DNA of 64,000 bases from contig NZ_AP023180.1 of assembly GCF_013426915.1 (NCBI RefSeq), positions 682,001 through 746,000 on the forward strand, in the 5' to 3' direction. The notes beneath the pieces were generated by a model, which saw nothing but the letters and a program-made list of their open reading frames with translations, made no database searches and was not told the origin of the DNA. The position numbers and the translations under genes were made by a program. Positions 19,927 to 28,120 of the stretch are shown here, piece by piece (the stretch's first letter is position 1; every line of letters starts with the position of its first letter). The stretch is from Paraburkholderia sp. PGU19. GTDB taxonomy: Bacteria > Pseudomonadota > Gammaproteobacteria > Burkholderiales > Burkholderiaceae.

Positions 19927-20487
19927 ATGATGAAACTACTGACGGCATTCAAACGACACCTCTTCATCACCCTCGGCAACACGATGCCGACCTACGGTCC
20001 GTTCAATCGCATGCGCGCCTCGATGTTCCGCAAGGCAGGCATGGCGATCGGACGCGATGTGACCATCATCGGTGCGCTGAACCTCGAACTGAGCCTCAAT
20101 GAGGAAACGATTTGCGGTATCTCGATCGGGGATAACGTCTACCTGAACGCGCAGACGCGACTCGCTTGCCGCAATAGCCGGATTTCGATTGGCGACGACG
20201 TGCAGGTCGGGCCCCGCGTGTCGTTCGAAACGGCGACGCATGGCGTCGTGTTTGAACCCCAGATCGGGCGCGGACTCGATCACCAGGAGATTCACGTCGG
20301 CAACAAGGTGTGGATCGGTGCAGGTGCAACCATCCTGCCCGGCGTGACGATCCACGAGGCGGCGGTGATCGCCGCCGGCGCAGTCGTCACGCGGGACGTG
20401 CCGGCCTACACGCTAGTGGGCGGTGTGCCAGCGCGCAAGATCCGGGATATCGTGCGGACCGCTCAGCGCCAGGGCGCCATGGCCTGA
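19927..20487 (+). CDS. Hexapeptide-repeat acyltransferase (maa/WbbJ-like)
   Basis: A 186-residue left-handed beta-helix acyltransferase. Hexad repeats are visible from about residue 60 (ISIGDNVYLNAQTRLACRNSRISIGDDVQVGP), and the C-terminal HVGNKVWIGAGATILPGVTIHEAAVIAAGAVVTRDVPAYTLVGGVPARKI is the family signature. Acceptor unknown; probably a sugar or polysaccharide precursor using acetyl-CoA. The start is ATG 19927 (or 19930), with a poor ribosome binding site. Its last 25 bp overlap the convergent cytochrome b561 gene. No polysaccharide cluster adjoins it, so it is an orphan acyltransferase. Confidence 0.85.
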   Translation: MMKLLTAFKRHLFITLGNTMPTYGPFNRMRASMFRKAGMAIGRDVTIIGALNLELSLNEETICGISIGDNVYLNAQTRLACRNSRISIGDDVQVGPRVSFETATHGVVFEPQIGRGLDHQEIHVGNKVWIGAGATILPGVTIHEAAVIAAGAVVTRDVPAYTLVGGVPARKIRDIVRTAQRQGAMA

Positions 20488-20996
20488 AACACGCCGTCGC
20501 GTCTGACCAGCGCATGAAACAGCGCGGCCGCGAAATGCACGAGGATCAACGCGAAAAAGCACAACGCGAGAAACCGGTGCGCGTTCCATAGCATCGTGTG
20601 TAGTTCGTTGCTATGCGGCAGTATCCACGGCAACTGGATGCCGGCCACGATGACGGGATACTCCGCTGCCGACAACATCCCCCACCCAATCAGCGGCAAC
20701 GCGATCATCAACGCATAGAACGCGAGGTGCGACAGATGAGCGGCGAGCTTCATCGGCTCGGGCATGTCCGGTGGGAGTCGCGGCGCGCCGCGCATGAGTC
20801 GCACCACCAGACGAATCAGCGCGAGTATCAGTATCACGATGCCGAGCGGCTTGTGAATCGACACCAGCGTCAGATAGTCAGGCCGAATCGTCGACACCAT
20901 GCCGACACCGATGAACAGCATCGCCAGAATGCAGATCGCCATGATCCAGTGCAGCGCGCGCTGCAACGGCGTAAAGCGATCGAGAGTCGGTTTCAT
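20463..20996 (-). CDS. Cytochrome b561
   Basis: A 177-residue four-helix membrane cytochrome of the YodB/CybB type. The N-terminus MKPTLDRFTPLQRALHWIMA has the first haem-ligand His (LHW); other candidate ligands are SIHKPLG, HLSHLAFY and the C-terminal HAALFH-like segment LVHFAAALFHALV. It would carry electrons from the quinol pool to a periplasmic partner. The upstream frame extending to 21665 is an overlap inside the next gene; the true ATG at 20996 overlaps the catalase-like stop as ATGA, so the two are translationally coupled. Confidence 0.9.
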   Translation of the reverse strand: MKPTLDRFTPLQRALHWIMAICILAMLFIGVGMVSTIRPDYLTLVSIHKPLGIVILILALIRLVVRLMRGAPRLPPDMPEPMKLAAHLSHLAFYALMIALPLIGWGMLSAAEYPVIVAGIQLPWILPHSNELHTMLWNAHRFLALCFFALILVHFAAALFHALVRRDGVFQAMAPWR

Positions 20997-22054
20997 GGCT
21001 TCGCTCCTTCGGCAGGCGTGTGCGGATAGTGCTTGTCTTCGGCAGTCCGGCGATTGAACGAAACGGAATAGGCAGCCGAGCGCGCAGCAGGGAACGGATC
21101 GTCGGAAACGTGCATCCCAACCGGCAGGACGGTCGGATCGAAATTGAGGTCGCGGCACGGGCCGTCGGGCTCGGGCTCGATCGCGCTGACCACCAGCGTG
21201 CCCGCTTCCACCTTGCGGCGGTCGTCGGGCCAGGCCTTGCTCGGGTCGGCCGTCGGGTCGCCCGGATTGGCGACGGTGACGATCATCGTCCAGCGTTGCG
21301 GCGCGCTCTCCACGCGTTGCGTGATGTCGGTTTCGAGGAAGTTGGCGGGGCGTTGCTTGAGGACGTCGGGCGATACGGCCTCCGGTTTCGCCGCCGGCAC
21401 GAATGACCAGCGCACGACCTGGTCCTGTCCCTGGGCATTCGTGAACACAAAGCTGTTGAGACTGTTGTACTGATCCTGCGCGAACGATCCCGTCCACGGC
21501 GCCGTCGTCGCCCATGCGCCGAACGCGGCAAACTCGGGGTGCGCGGCGATGAACTGCTTCATCGCATCGGGATCGTCCGTGCGTCCCGAGGCTTCGAGCA
21601 ACGCATAGAACGCTTGTGGTGTCGCGACGGGGAAGAAGGGCGCGTCGATCATCGCCGAGCGCCATTCGCTTCCATCCGGCGCGACCACGCGCAGGCTCAG
21701 GCCGCGAACCCGCACGGTCGGGTCCGGCGCGTTGGGATCAGGCGTGGCGAGGTTGAAGCGTCCCGTGACGCGGGACGAACCCTGCGCGAACATCGGCGCC
21801 TTCGACAATGCAGCGGCCGCTCCATTCGATTCGAACGTGCCCGTGAAGCAGATGCCCTTTGCGTGATTGCGCCGGAAACCCAACGCAGGGCCACCCGGCG
21901 GCGCCAGCGCGTTGACGATCTTTGGCGGTGTCAGCCGCCCTGGCGTGAGCCAGCCTGCCGTATACGCAAACGCAATCGCCACGACGCCGACAATGATCGC
22001 AATCAAGGCCAGTGAGCGCGCAGCGGATGCTTGTGAACCGGGTCTGTCAGCCAT
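20993..22054 (-). CDS. Catalase-related peroxidase (SrpA-like), membrane anchored
   Basis: A 353-residue protein with one N-terminal membrane helix (SLALIAIIVGVVAIAFAYTAG) and a periplasmic catalase-like domain: NHAKGICFTGTFESNG, DAPFFPVATPQAFYALLEA, and a C-terminal FDPTVLPVGMHVSDDPFPAARSAAYSVSFNRR block containing the proximal-side Arg/Tyr region. This small class lacks the catalase C-terminus and usually acts as a haem peroxidase. It is coupled to the cytochrome b561, which suggests a quinol-linked peroxide reduction couple. I prefer the ATG at 22054 (MADRPGSQ); 22162 would add 36 poorly coding residues. Confidence 0.87.
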   Translation of the reverse strand: MADRPGSQASAARSLALIAIIVGVVAIAFAYTAGWLTPGRLTPPKIVNALAPPGGPALGFRRNHAKGICFTGTFESNGAAAALSKAPMFAQGSSRVTGRFNLATPDPNAPDPTVRVRGLSLRVVAPDGSEWRSAMIDAPFFPVATPQAFYALLEASGRTDDPDAMKQFIAAHPEFAAFGAWATTAPWTGSFAQDQYNSLNSFVFTNAQGQDQVVRWSFVPAAKPEAVSPDVLKQRPANFLETDITQRVESAPQRWTMIVTVANPGDPTADPSKAWPDDRRKVEAGTLVVSAIEPEPDGPCRDLNFDPTVLPVGMHVSDDPFPAARSAAYSVSFNRRTAEDKHYPHTPAEGAKP

Positions 22055-22252
22055 GTAAGTCTCGCTCGAGAGTTCTGCTGGCGACAATCTAGCAGCATCA
22101 TAAAATTCGTGCAGAAGGGGGAGGAGAGGACAAGTCTGCGATAGGTGTCCACGAGGCAACACCGTGTATCTGTCCGCATGTCTACTGGCCCCATGGGAAT
22201 CCGTCTAGCATGACGGCATGTTCAAACCAGCGCAGCGTGCTGCGTGACCATC

Positions 22253-23131
22253 ATGGATACGATCAAGATCCTGCTGCAAACGACCATTCCGCCCGTCGCC
22301 GACGACTGGTCGATCGCGCGGTTCAGCCGCCTTGCCGAACTGCTGCGCAACCATCGCGATGCCGAGGGGCGTGCCGTATTCGACGTCGTCGCGAGAGACC
22401 GCGAACAACCCGGAGAGCCGGACCCGGTGCTTTCGCGTCTGGACGAAACCGCCTTCGACGAACTGTGGCTATTCGCCGTCGATAACGGCGACGGCCTGAC
22501 ACCCGAAGACTGCGCGGGCATCACGCGATTCCGGCAGGCAGGCCGCGGTCTCATGGTGACGAGAGATCACATGGATGTGGGCTGTTCGCTGTGCAGCCTG
22601 GGCGCAGTGGGCAAGGCACATCACTTTCATACCCGCAATGTCGATCCCGACCCGTCGCAATGCGTATGCGACGATCCGTTCTCCACGCATATTTCATGGC
22701 CCAATTTTCACTCGGGCGCGAATGGAGACTTTCAGCAAGTTGCGATCGTCGGGCCGACGCATCCCGTACTGACGAATGCCGACTCACCAACGGGCGCGAT
22801 CCGCTATCTGCCCGCTCACCCGCACGAAGGCGCCGTCGATGCACCCGACGACGCATCCGCCCGCGTGATCGCGCGAGGCAACAGCAAGATCACAGGCAAG
22901 AGCTTCAATCTTGCCGTCGCCTTTGAACCGTCCAGCGACGGAGGACCCGCTGTCGCGCAAAGCACGTTTCATCATTTTGCCGACTACAACTGGGACGCGC
23001 GACTCGGTTGTCCGAGCTTCGTGGACGAGCCCCCAGGCAACGGGATGCAGACGGAGCAACAGGCGCTGCCGGACGCGCATCGATATGCGATCAATCTCGC
23101 GCTGTGGCTCGCTGGGAAAGCGCCGCATTGA
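22253..23131 (+). CDS. Uncharacterised protein with Cys/His cluster
   Basis: A 292-residue soluble protein. The N-terminal 100 residues look like an alpha/beta Rossmann-type half (LWLFAVDNGDGLTPEDCAGI, then RGLMVTRDH) reminiscent of ThuA-like or class I amidotransferase-like folds. Residues about 107-145 carry a Cys/His-rich stretch (CSLCSLG, AHHFHTR, CVCDD) and later come LPAHPHEGAVD, FHHFADYNWD and LGCPSF, suggesting a metal site. No known catalytic triad is evident. ATG 22253 is likely, but the ribosome binding site is weak. It is transcribed alone, divergent from the catalase-like gene. Function unknown. Confidence 0.7.
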   Translation: MDTIKILLQTTIPPVADDWSIARFSRLAELLRNHRDAEGRAVFDVVARDREQPGEPDPVLSRLDETAFDELWLFAVDNGDGLTPEDCAGITRFRQAGRGLMVTRDHMDVGCSLCSLGAVGKAHHFHTRNVDPDPSQCVCDDPFSTHISWPNFHSGANGDFQQVAIVGPTHPVLTNADSPTGAIRYLPAHPHEGAVDAPDDASARVIARGNSKITGKSFNLAVAFEPSSDGGPAVAQSTFHHFADYNWDARLGCPSFVDEPPGNGMQTEQQALPDAHRYAINLALWLAGKAPH

Positions 23132-23149
23132 TAGACGTCCGGGTGCCCG

Positions 23150-23341
23150 TCATTCTCTTTTTGTCTTCGGTTGTACGGGCTTCTGCTGCGGGTCTTTTCC
23201 GCGTTGCGTCGGCGCTCTTGTGCAGGCGTCGGGTGGCGTTGCATACGGCACGTCGTTGCAGCAACACGCGTAGACGGGAAAACCGTATGCGTTCGTGCGG
23301 ATGATGGTGGTCGGCCCGTGTAGCGGGCATACCGCGTTCAT
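23150..23341 (-). CDS. Small Cys-rich protein, possible metal binding
   Basis: A 63-residue protein beginning MNAVCPLHGPTTIIRT, with YGFPVYACCCNDVPY and a basic Pro/Lys-rich tail. Cys at 5, a CCC triplet near 26-28 and Cys near 40 with His 8 could bind zinc or another metal. The ATG is preceded by GAGGAGG with 4-base spacing, the strongest ribosome binding site in its neighbourhood, which argues that it is truly translated. It lies between the uncharacterised 22.3-kb gene (convergent) and the sigma-54 operon (divergent). Function unknown. Confidence 0.68.
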   Translation of the reverse strand: MNAVCPLHGPTTIIRTNAYGFPVYACCCNDVPYATPPDACTRAPTQRGKDPQQKPVQPKTKRE

Positions 23342-23473
23342 GGTGCCTCCTCGAATTCATCGGTCGATCGTCTATCGTACTGCCGTTCGCGCTTCAGGTC
23401 TGCGCGCACGATACGTTCCATACCGATCCCACCGCTGACCGTTAAGCAGCCCTACGACCGTTTCGATTCGCAA

Positions 23474-23490
23474 CGTAAAGAATCTTTACG
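23474..23490. promoter_or_regulatory. Candidate upstream activator site for the sigma-54 operon
   Basis: Inverted repeat CGTAAAG-AAT-CTTTACG, perfect 7-bp arms. Its centre is about 100 bp upstream of the predicted sigma-54 transcription start, the usual distance for an enhancer-binding protein. The likely binder is the activator encoded at 28121-29959. Confidence 0.6.
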
Positions 23491-23553
23491 GTACGCCTTC
23501 GCGTTCACCGCGTAAATCGCGCGAAGGGCCGCCACGCAAGGCTCCGCTGTCAC

Positions 23554-23569
23554 TGGCGCAGCCCTTGCA
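23554..23569 (+). promoter_or_regulatory. Sigma-54 (-24/-12) promoter
   Basis: TGGCGCAGCCCTTGCA matches the consensus TGGCRCRNNNNTTGCW at every fixed position, with correct GG-to-GC spacing. A start near 23580 would leave a roughly 20-base leader containing the AGGAG site of the first gene at 23601. The operon it heads also encodes a GAFTGA-bearing activator. Confidence 0.85.
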
Positions 23570-23600
23570 TATGAGCCGCTCCATACAACAGGAGCCGCCC

Positions 23601-24002
23601 ATGATCGAACCAGGCCAAATCGCCACGCTCACCCACACTGTCGCCCCCGCCGATCTCGCGTCGGCGCATGCGCACGCGGCAGGGGAGCAATATCCCGACG
23701 TGCTGTCGACGCCTGCATTGCTCGCGCTGATCGAGCGCGCGTGTGCCGGACTCATGCATGACGCGCTGCGCGACGGGCAGCTTTCCGTCGGCGTCACCAC
23801 TCACCTCAGTCATCTTGCGCCGACGCCGCCCGGCATCGACGTGTCGGCCACCGCGACGTTTCGCGGCATCGAGGACGCGCTGTACTGGTTCGACGTCGTG
23901 GCGACCGACGCCGGCGGACCAGTCGGCACGGCGAGCCATGCGCGCGCCATCGTCGATCGTGCCGCCATCGAGGCGCGCGCGACGAAACGCGGCGCGCGAT
24001 AA
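23601..24002 (+). CDS. Hotdog thioesterase, FlK (fluoroacetyl-CoA thioesterase)-like
   Basis: A 133-residue single-domain hotdog protein. LSTPALLALIERAC followed by QLSVGVTTHLSHLAPTPPGIDVSATATF matches the layout of FlK-type thioesterases, including the Thr, Glu and His regions (T in LSTPAL, E in IERA, H in LSHLAP). The reaction would be hydrolysis of a small acyl-CoA; FlK itself acts on fluoroacetyl-CoA, but most homologues have unknown substrates. The ATG at 23601 has AGGAGCC upstream. It is the first gene after the sigma-54 promoter and is followed 61 bp later by an acyl-CoA ligase. Confidence 0.82.
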   Translation: MIEPGQIATLTHTVAPADLASAHAHAAGEQYPDVLSTPALLALIERACAGLMHDALRDGQLSVGVTTHLSHLAPTPPGIDVSATATFRGIEDALYWFDVVATDAGGPVGTASHARAIVDRAAIEARATKRGAR

Positions 24003-24063
24003 GCGGGCGCCCATCCATCCATTCATGCATTCGCGGCACGAGCCGCTCACCAAGAGGAATCAC

Positions 24064-25410
24064 ATGGACGTGGCCGTTTCTCCCCTGCAAGGCGTCTATT
24101 TCGACGCAGAGTTCGAAACCCTTGCGCTGTCCGACGTGCGCCGTCATCAGGACGCGCTATGGGCACGCCAATGGCCGTACTTGCGCGCGATGTCGGCGTT
24201 CTATCGAAGCAAGCTGTCGCGCTGGATCGAGCGCGAGGACATCACGCTCGACACCCTGCAGGACATGCCCTTCACGGAGAAGGACGAGTTGCGCGTGAGC
24301 CAGGAAAGTGCGCCGCCGTATGGGAGCTACGTGGCCTGCGCGGAAAGCGGCGTCGCGCGCTTGCATCGGACTTCGGGCACGACGGGCCGCCCGCTGATTC
24401 TCGCCAACAGCGTCCGCGATGCGCAGGATATCGCCCGGGTGGGCGCGCGTTCGATGTGGGCAGCAGGTCTGCGCCCCGATGACCGCGTGGTGCACTGCCT
24501 CAATTACTGCATGTGGACAGGCGGCTTCACCGATCACACGATCCTCGAAGCGACGGGCGCGACCGTGGTGCCGTTCGGCGTCGGCAATACACGGCTTCTG
24601 ATCGACTCCATTCTGAATCTCGGTATCAACGCGATTTCCTGCACGCCGTCGTATCCCGCGCTCATCGAGCAGGTGTTGCGCGAAACGGGAGGACCTTCAC
24701 CGCGCGAACTCGGATTGAAGCTCGGGCTCTTCGGTGGCGAGGCGGGTCTCGACAATCCCGATCTGCGCGCCGCGATGGAGGACACGTGGGGCTTCAAGGT
24801 GCGCAACGCGAATTTCGGTTTGTCGGAAGTGCTGAGCATTCTGGGCGGACAGACGGACTGGACCAACGACCTCCTGTATCACGCGGCCGACGTGGTGTTC
24901 ACGGAGATCGTCGATCCCGAAACGCTCCAGCGTTTGCCCATCGAAGAGGGCGTCACGGGCGAGCTGGTCTGCACGCATCTGCGCAAGCAGTGTCAGCCGC
25001 TCGTGCGTTATCGCACGCGCGACGTGGTGACGGTGACGGGCGCTGATCCGGGTCCCGACGGCCGCAGCGCGTGGCGCTTTCGCGTGACGAGCCGCACCGA
25101 CGACATGTTCAACGTGCGCGGCGTGAATGTGTTTCCGGGCGCGGTGCGGCTTGCCGTCGAGGCGCTGCCGCAGTGGGCATCGGGGCAGTTCCGCATCGTG
25201 CTGAACGGGGACGGGCCGTATGACCGTATCGTGATGAGAGTCGAGGCGGCAAGGGATCTCGCGGCCGAACGCTGGCCGGATGCCGGGGCGCGCATTGAAA
25301 GCGCGGTGCGCGAGCGCATTGGCGCGAGCGCGGCGGTGACGATGGTGCCGTTCGAACATTTCCCACGCACGGAAGGCAAGACGCGCTGGATCGACAAGGA
25401 ACCCACATGA
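24064..25410 (+). CDS. Phenylacetate-CoA ligase-like (PaaK family) acyl-CoA ligase
   Basis: A 448-residue adenylate-forming enzyme. The P-loop RTSGTTGRPLIL lies at about residue 100, the A5-like NFGLSEV block in the middle, LVCTHLRKQCQPLVRYRTRDV later and TDDMFNVRGVNVFPGAV near the C-terminal domain, the usual PaaK layout and length. It would activate a carboxylic acid, perhaps aromatic, to its CoA ester. The ATG at 24064 follows AAGAGGAAT. It overlaps the next gene by 4 bp. A longer in-frame start at 23743 lies inside the thioesterase gene in another frame and is rejected. Confidence 0.87.
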   Translation: MDVAVSPLQGVYFDAEFETLALSDVRRHQDALWARQWPYLRAMSAFYRSKLSRWIEREDITLDTLQDMPFTEKDELRVSQESAPPYGSYVACAESGVARLHRTSGTTGRPLILANSVRDAQDIARVGARSMWAAGLRPDDRVVHCLNYCMWTGGFTDHTILEATGATVVPFGVGNTRLLIDSILNLGINAISCTPSYPALIEQVLRETGGPSPRELGLKLGLFGGEAGLDNPDLRAAMEDTWGFKVRNANFGLSEVLSILGGQTDWTNDLLYHAADVVFTEIVDPETLQRLPIEEGVTGELVCTHLRKQCQPLVRYRTRDVVTVTGADPGPDGRSAWRFRVTSRTDDMFNVRGVNVFPGAVRLAVEALPQWASGQFRIVLNGDGPYDRIVMRVEAARDLAAERWPDAGARIESAVRERIGASAAVTMVPFEHFPRTEGKTRWIDKEPT

Positions 25411-26177
25411 GCGACGTAATCTTACGCAACGAAGGACCCGTGGCCGTCGTGACGCTGAACCGGCCGGGGCGCATGAATGCCATCGGCGGCGCATTGCTCG
25501 ACGATCTGCACGATGCCTTGCACGCATGCAACAACGATCCTGCCTGTCATGTGATGGTGCTGACGGGCGCGGGCCGCGCATTCTGCGCGGGCGACGATCT
25601 CCAGGAATTCGGCCAGCAGAGCGCGAGCGACGCGAGCATTCGCAGCCATATCGAACGGATTCAGCGGATCACGCGCGATCTGATGCTCGGCGCGAAGCCG
25701 GTGGTGGGCGCGGTGCACGGCTATGCGGTCGGCGGCGGCTTCGAATGGATGCTCAATTGCGATCTCGTGGTGGCGTCGGACGATCTCGTGTGCTTCTTCC
25801 CCGAGATGGAGTGGGGGCAGTTCGTGACAGGCGGCGTCACGCATCTGTTGCCGCAGGCCATCGGCCATCAGCGCGCGATGGAACTCTGGCTGCTCGGCGA
25901 GCGGCAGAACGCGCAGACGCTGCTATCGATGGGGCTCGTCAACCGCGTGGTCCCGCGCGACGCCGTGCTCGACACGGCGCTCGATCTGGCGTCGCGCATC
26001 GCGCAACGTTCGGCGACCTCGGTGGCGCGCCTCAGGCGCCTCGTGAACGCGGAGTTGTCGGGCGCGCTCGGCCGCAGTCTCGAACTCGAAAGCGCCGCGA
26101 CCATCGACGCGTTTTCGCATCCCGATGCAGCGGAGCGCGTGAAAGCGTTCGCGGCCAGAAAGGAGGGCGCGCGATGA
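25407..26177 (+). CDS. Enoyl-CoA hydratase/isomerase family protein
   Basis: A 256-residue crotonase. Oxyanion-hole segments GAGRAFCAGDDLQEF (about residues 53-67) and VHGYAVGGGFEWMLNCDL (about 104-121) are present, and the two crotonase acid/base positions both appear to be Glu (in GGGFEW and in FFPEMEWG), so hydratase activity is plausible. The start overlaps the ligase stop as ATGA and its own stop overlaps the next start. Substrate unknown. Confidence 0.9.
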   Translation: MSDVILRNEGPVAVVTLNRPGRMNAIGGALLDDLHDALHACNNDPACHVMVLTGAGRAFCAGDDLQEFGQQSASDASIRSHIERIQRITRDLMLGAKPVVGAVHGYAVGGGFEWMLNCDLVVASDDLVCFFPEMEWGQFVTGGVTHLLPQAIGHQRAMELWLLGERQNAQTLLSMGLVNRVVPRDAVLDTALDLASRIAQRSATSVARLRRLVNAELSGALGRSLELESAATIDAFSHPDAAERVKAFAARKEGAR

Positions 26178-26893
26178 ATCCCAAAGCGCTGACTTTCGAT
26201 TACTTCGGCACGCTCGTCGACGTCGATCGCGGCGGCACGGCAGGCATGGCCGAAGTGCTGCGCCGCCTTTCGGTCGAAACGGGCGAAAGCGCGTTCGATG
26301 TCTATCTGGACTGGGACATCCGTAACGTGCGTCTCTATCGCGGCCAGGCTTACACGCGCTACCGCGACGTCGCGCAGCAGGCGCTGGCGGCGTGTCTCGA
26401 TGCGCGTTGGCCCGGCGCGCGCAAAGGCCATGCGATCGACACGCTGACGGACACGTTCCTCACGCATCTGGTGGAAGCGTCGCCGGCGCATGCGGACGCC
26501 GAGCCGTTTCTCGACTGGGCGGCGGCACGTTATCCGCTGATGCCGATCACCAACATGGATAGCGATCTGTGGCGTCGCACGCGGCTCACGCATTACTTCG
26601 AGCATGTGACGACGGCGGAGATGGCGCAGGCGTACAAGCCGTCGCAGGCGATCTTCGCGCTGGCGCTCGATCGCCTCGCGCTCGATGCCGCCGACGTATT
26701 GCACTGTTCGCTCGCGAGCTGGGCGGACATCGACGGGGCGAAGCCGCTCGGGATGGCCGTGGCCTGGATCAACCGCGGCGCAGACACGCTCGGCACGTGG
26801 CAGCCGCGTCCGGATTTCGAGTTCGACACGCTGTCGCCCGTACGGGACGTTCTGGAAAGTTTGCCATTCACTGCAACTGGGGAAGCGATATGA
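26174..26893 (+). CDS. HAD-superfamily hydrolase (haloacid dehalogenase-like)
   Basis: A 239-residue HAD protein with nucleophile motif FDYFGTLVD (Asp 9), motif II in PITNMDSD, motif III Lys in AYKPSQ and motif IV in ASWADIDGAKPLG. The overall layout is that of type II 2-haloacid dehalogenases, but the dehalogenase Asn in the S-x-N-x-x-D region appears replaced (CSLASWADID), so phosphatase-like or other chemistry is as likely. Starts with ATGA overlap on the hydratase stop, with AGGAGGGCG ahead. Its stop overlaps the next start. Confidence 0.82.
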   Translation: MNPKALTFDYFGTLVDVDRGGTAGMAEVLRRLSVETGESAFDVYLDWDIRNVRLYRGQAYTRYRDVAQQALAACLDARWPGARKGHAIDTLTDTFLTHLVEASPAHADAEPFLDWAAARYPLMPITNMDSDLWRRTRLTHYFEHVTTAEMAQAYKPSQAIFALALDRLALDAADVLHCSLASWADIDGAKPLGMAVAWINRGADTLGTWQPRPDFEFDTLSPVRDVLESLPFTATGEAI

Positions 26894-28032
26894 AACCGAT
26901 GAAGACGGCGATGGCGTTCATCGCATGCGCGGCGGCCGTGCTTGGCCTGGCGCGCGGCGTGGTGGCGCAGGAAGTGGTGAAGATTGGCGTCGCGGGCCCG
27001 CTCACGGGCAGCGCGGCGCAAAGCGGCAAGGACGACGAGCGGGGCGTGCGGCTCGCCGTCGAGGAGCTGAACGCGAAAGCGTTCAGGGTCGCGGGCAAGC
27101 CGGTTCGCTTCGAGCTGGTTTCGATGGACGATCAGGGCGATCCGAAAGTCGGCGTGAACGTCGCGCAAAAACTCGTCGACGGCGGGGTGGCGGCTGTGAT
27201 CGGTCATTACAACTCCGGCGTGAGCATTCCGGCCGCGCGCATCTACAACGACGCGCACGTGGTGATGATGACGGGCGCGTCGTCGAATCCGCAACTCACG
27301 CATCTGGGCTTTCCGTATGTGTTTCGCCTTGCCACCAACGACAACGTGATGGGCGGCCGCATGGCGCTCTATTCGGCGAAAGTGCTCGGCGCGCAGCGGG
27401 CCGCCGTGATCGACGACCGCACCGCATACGGTACGGGCGTGGCTGACGTGTTCGTCGAGAGCGCGAAAAAGGCGGGGCTCGATATCGTTGCGCGCGAGTA
27501 CAGCACCGACAAGGCAACCGACTTCAAGGCCATTCTCACGCAGATCAAATCGCGCAACCCGCAGGTCGTGTTCTACGGCGGCTACTACGCGCAGGCCGCG
27601 ACGCTCGCGCGGCAGATGGGCGAACTCGGCATCAATGCGACGATCGTCGGCGGCGACGGCATCTGCTCGCCGGAATTCGACAAGCTGTCCGCAGGCGTCG
27701 CCGACAAGCGCATGTTCTGCGCGCAGGGCGGCGCGCCGCTCGACACGCTGCCCGACGGCAAAGCCTTCCGCGCACGGTTCAGAAGCGCTTTCAACGCCGA
27801 TGTCGACACCTATGCGCCCGCTTTCTACGCCGCGACGCTCGTCGTCGCCGATGCCATGCAGAAGACGGGCTCGACGAAGCCCGAGGTGTTCGTCAAGGCG
27901 CTACGCGATCAGGCGTTCACGAGCATTCTCGGTCCCGTGCGGTTCGATGCAAACGGCGACTGGATCGATGCGCCCGTCACGGTGTATCGGCTGAACGGCG
28001 GGTCGCTCACCGCGATCGCGCAGAAGGATTGA
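26890..28032 (+). CDS. LivK-type periplasmic binding protein (branched-chain amino acid/aromatic acid ABC)
   Basis: A 380-residue Leu/Ile/Val-type (peripla_BP_6) binding protein with a Sec signal ending near VVAQ (MAFIACAAAVLGLARGVVAQ). The domain opens EVVKIGVAGPLTGSAAQSGKDDERG and contains VIGHYNSGVSIPAA and the ligand-pocket Tyr/Asp region DDRTAYGTGVAD. Relatives bind amino acids or aromatic acids. No ABC permease or ATPase genes are nearby, so it must use a permease encoded elsewhere. ATGA overlap with the HAD gene places it firmly in the operon. Confidence 0.87.
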   Translation: MKPMKTAMAFIACAAAVLGLARGVVAQEVVKIGVAGPLTGSAAQSGKDDERGVRLAVEELNAKAFRVAGKPVRFELVSMDDQGDPKVGVNVAQKLVDGGVAAVIGHYNSGVSIPAARIYNDAHVVMMTGASSNPQLTHLGFPYVFRLATNDNVMGGRMALYSAKVLGAQRAAVIDDRTAYGTGVADVFVESAKKAGLDIVAREYSTDKATDFKAILTQIKSRNPQVVFYGGYYAQAATLARQMGELGINATIVGGDGICSPEFDKLSAGVADKRMFCAQGGAPLDTLPDGKAFRARFRSAFNADVDTYAPAFYAATLVVADAMQKTGSTKPEVFVKALRDQAFTSILGPVRFDANGDWIDAPVTVYRLNGGSLTAIAQKD

Positions 28033-28120
28033 CGCGCGCTCTGGCGCGTCGGCATGGGCCGGGCAACGCGATTTTGAACTGGTATAGTCGGAACCGTTGC
28101 CCGACCGCTCGCAGGTAGAC

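Noticed and set aside
20463..21665. 400-codon extended cytochrome b561
   Set aside because: The N-terminal 223 codons overlap the catalase-like gene in another frame; the b561 start is at 20996.
23601..26893. A fluoroacetate-degradation operon as a definite call
   Set aside because: FlK-like thioesterase and HAD dehalogenase-like genes suggest it, but the HAD has an altered motif and no fluoroacetate gene is certain, so it is kept as a hypothesis only.
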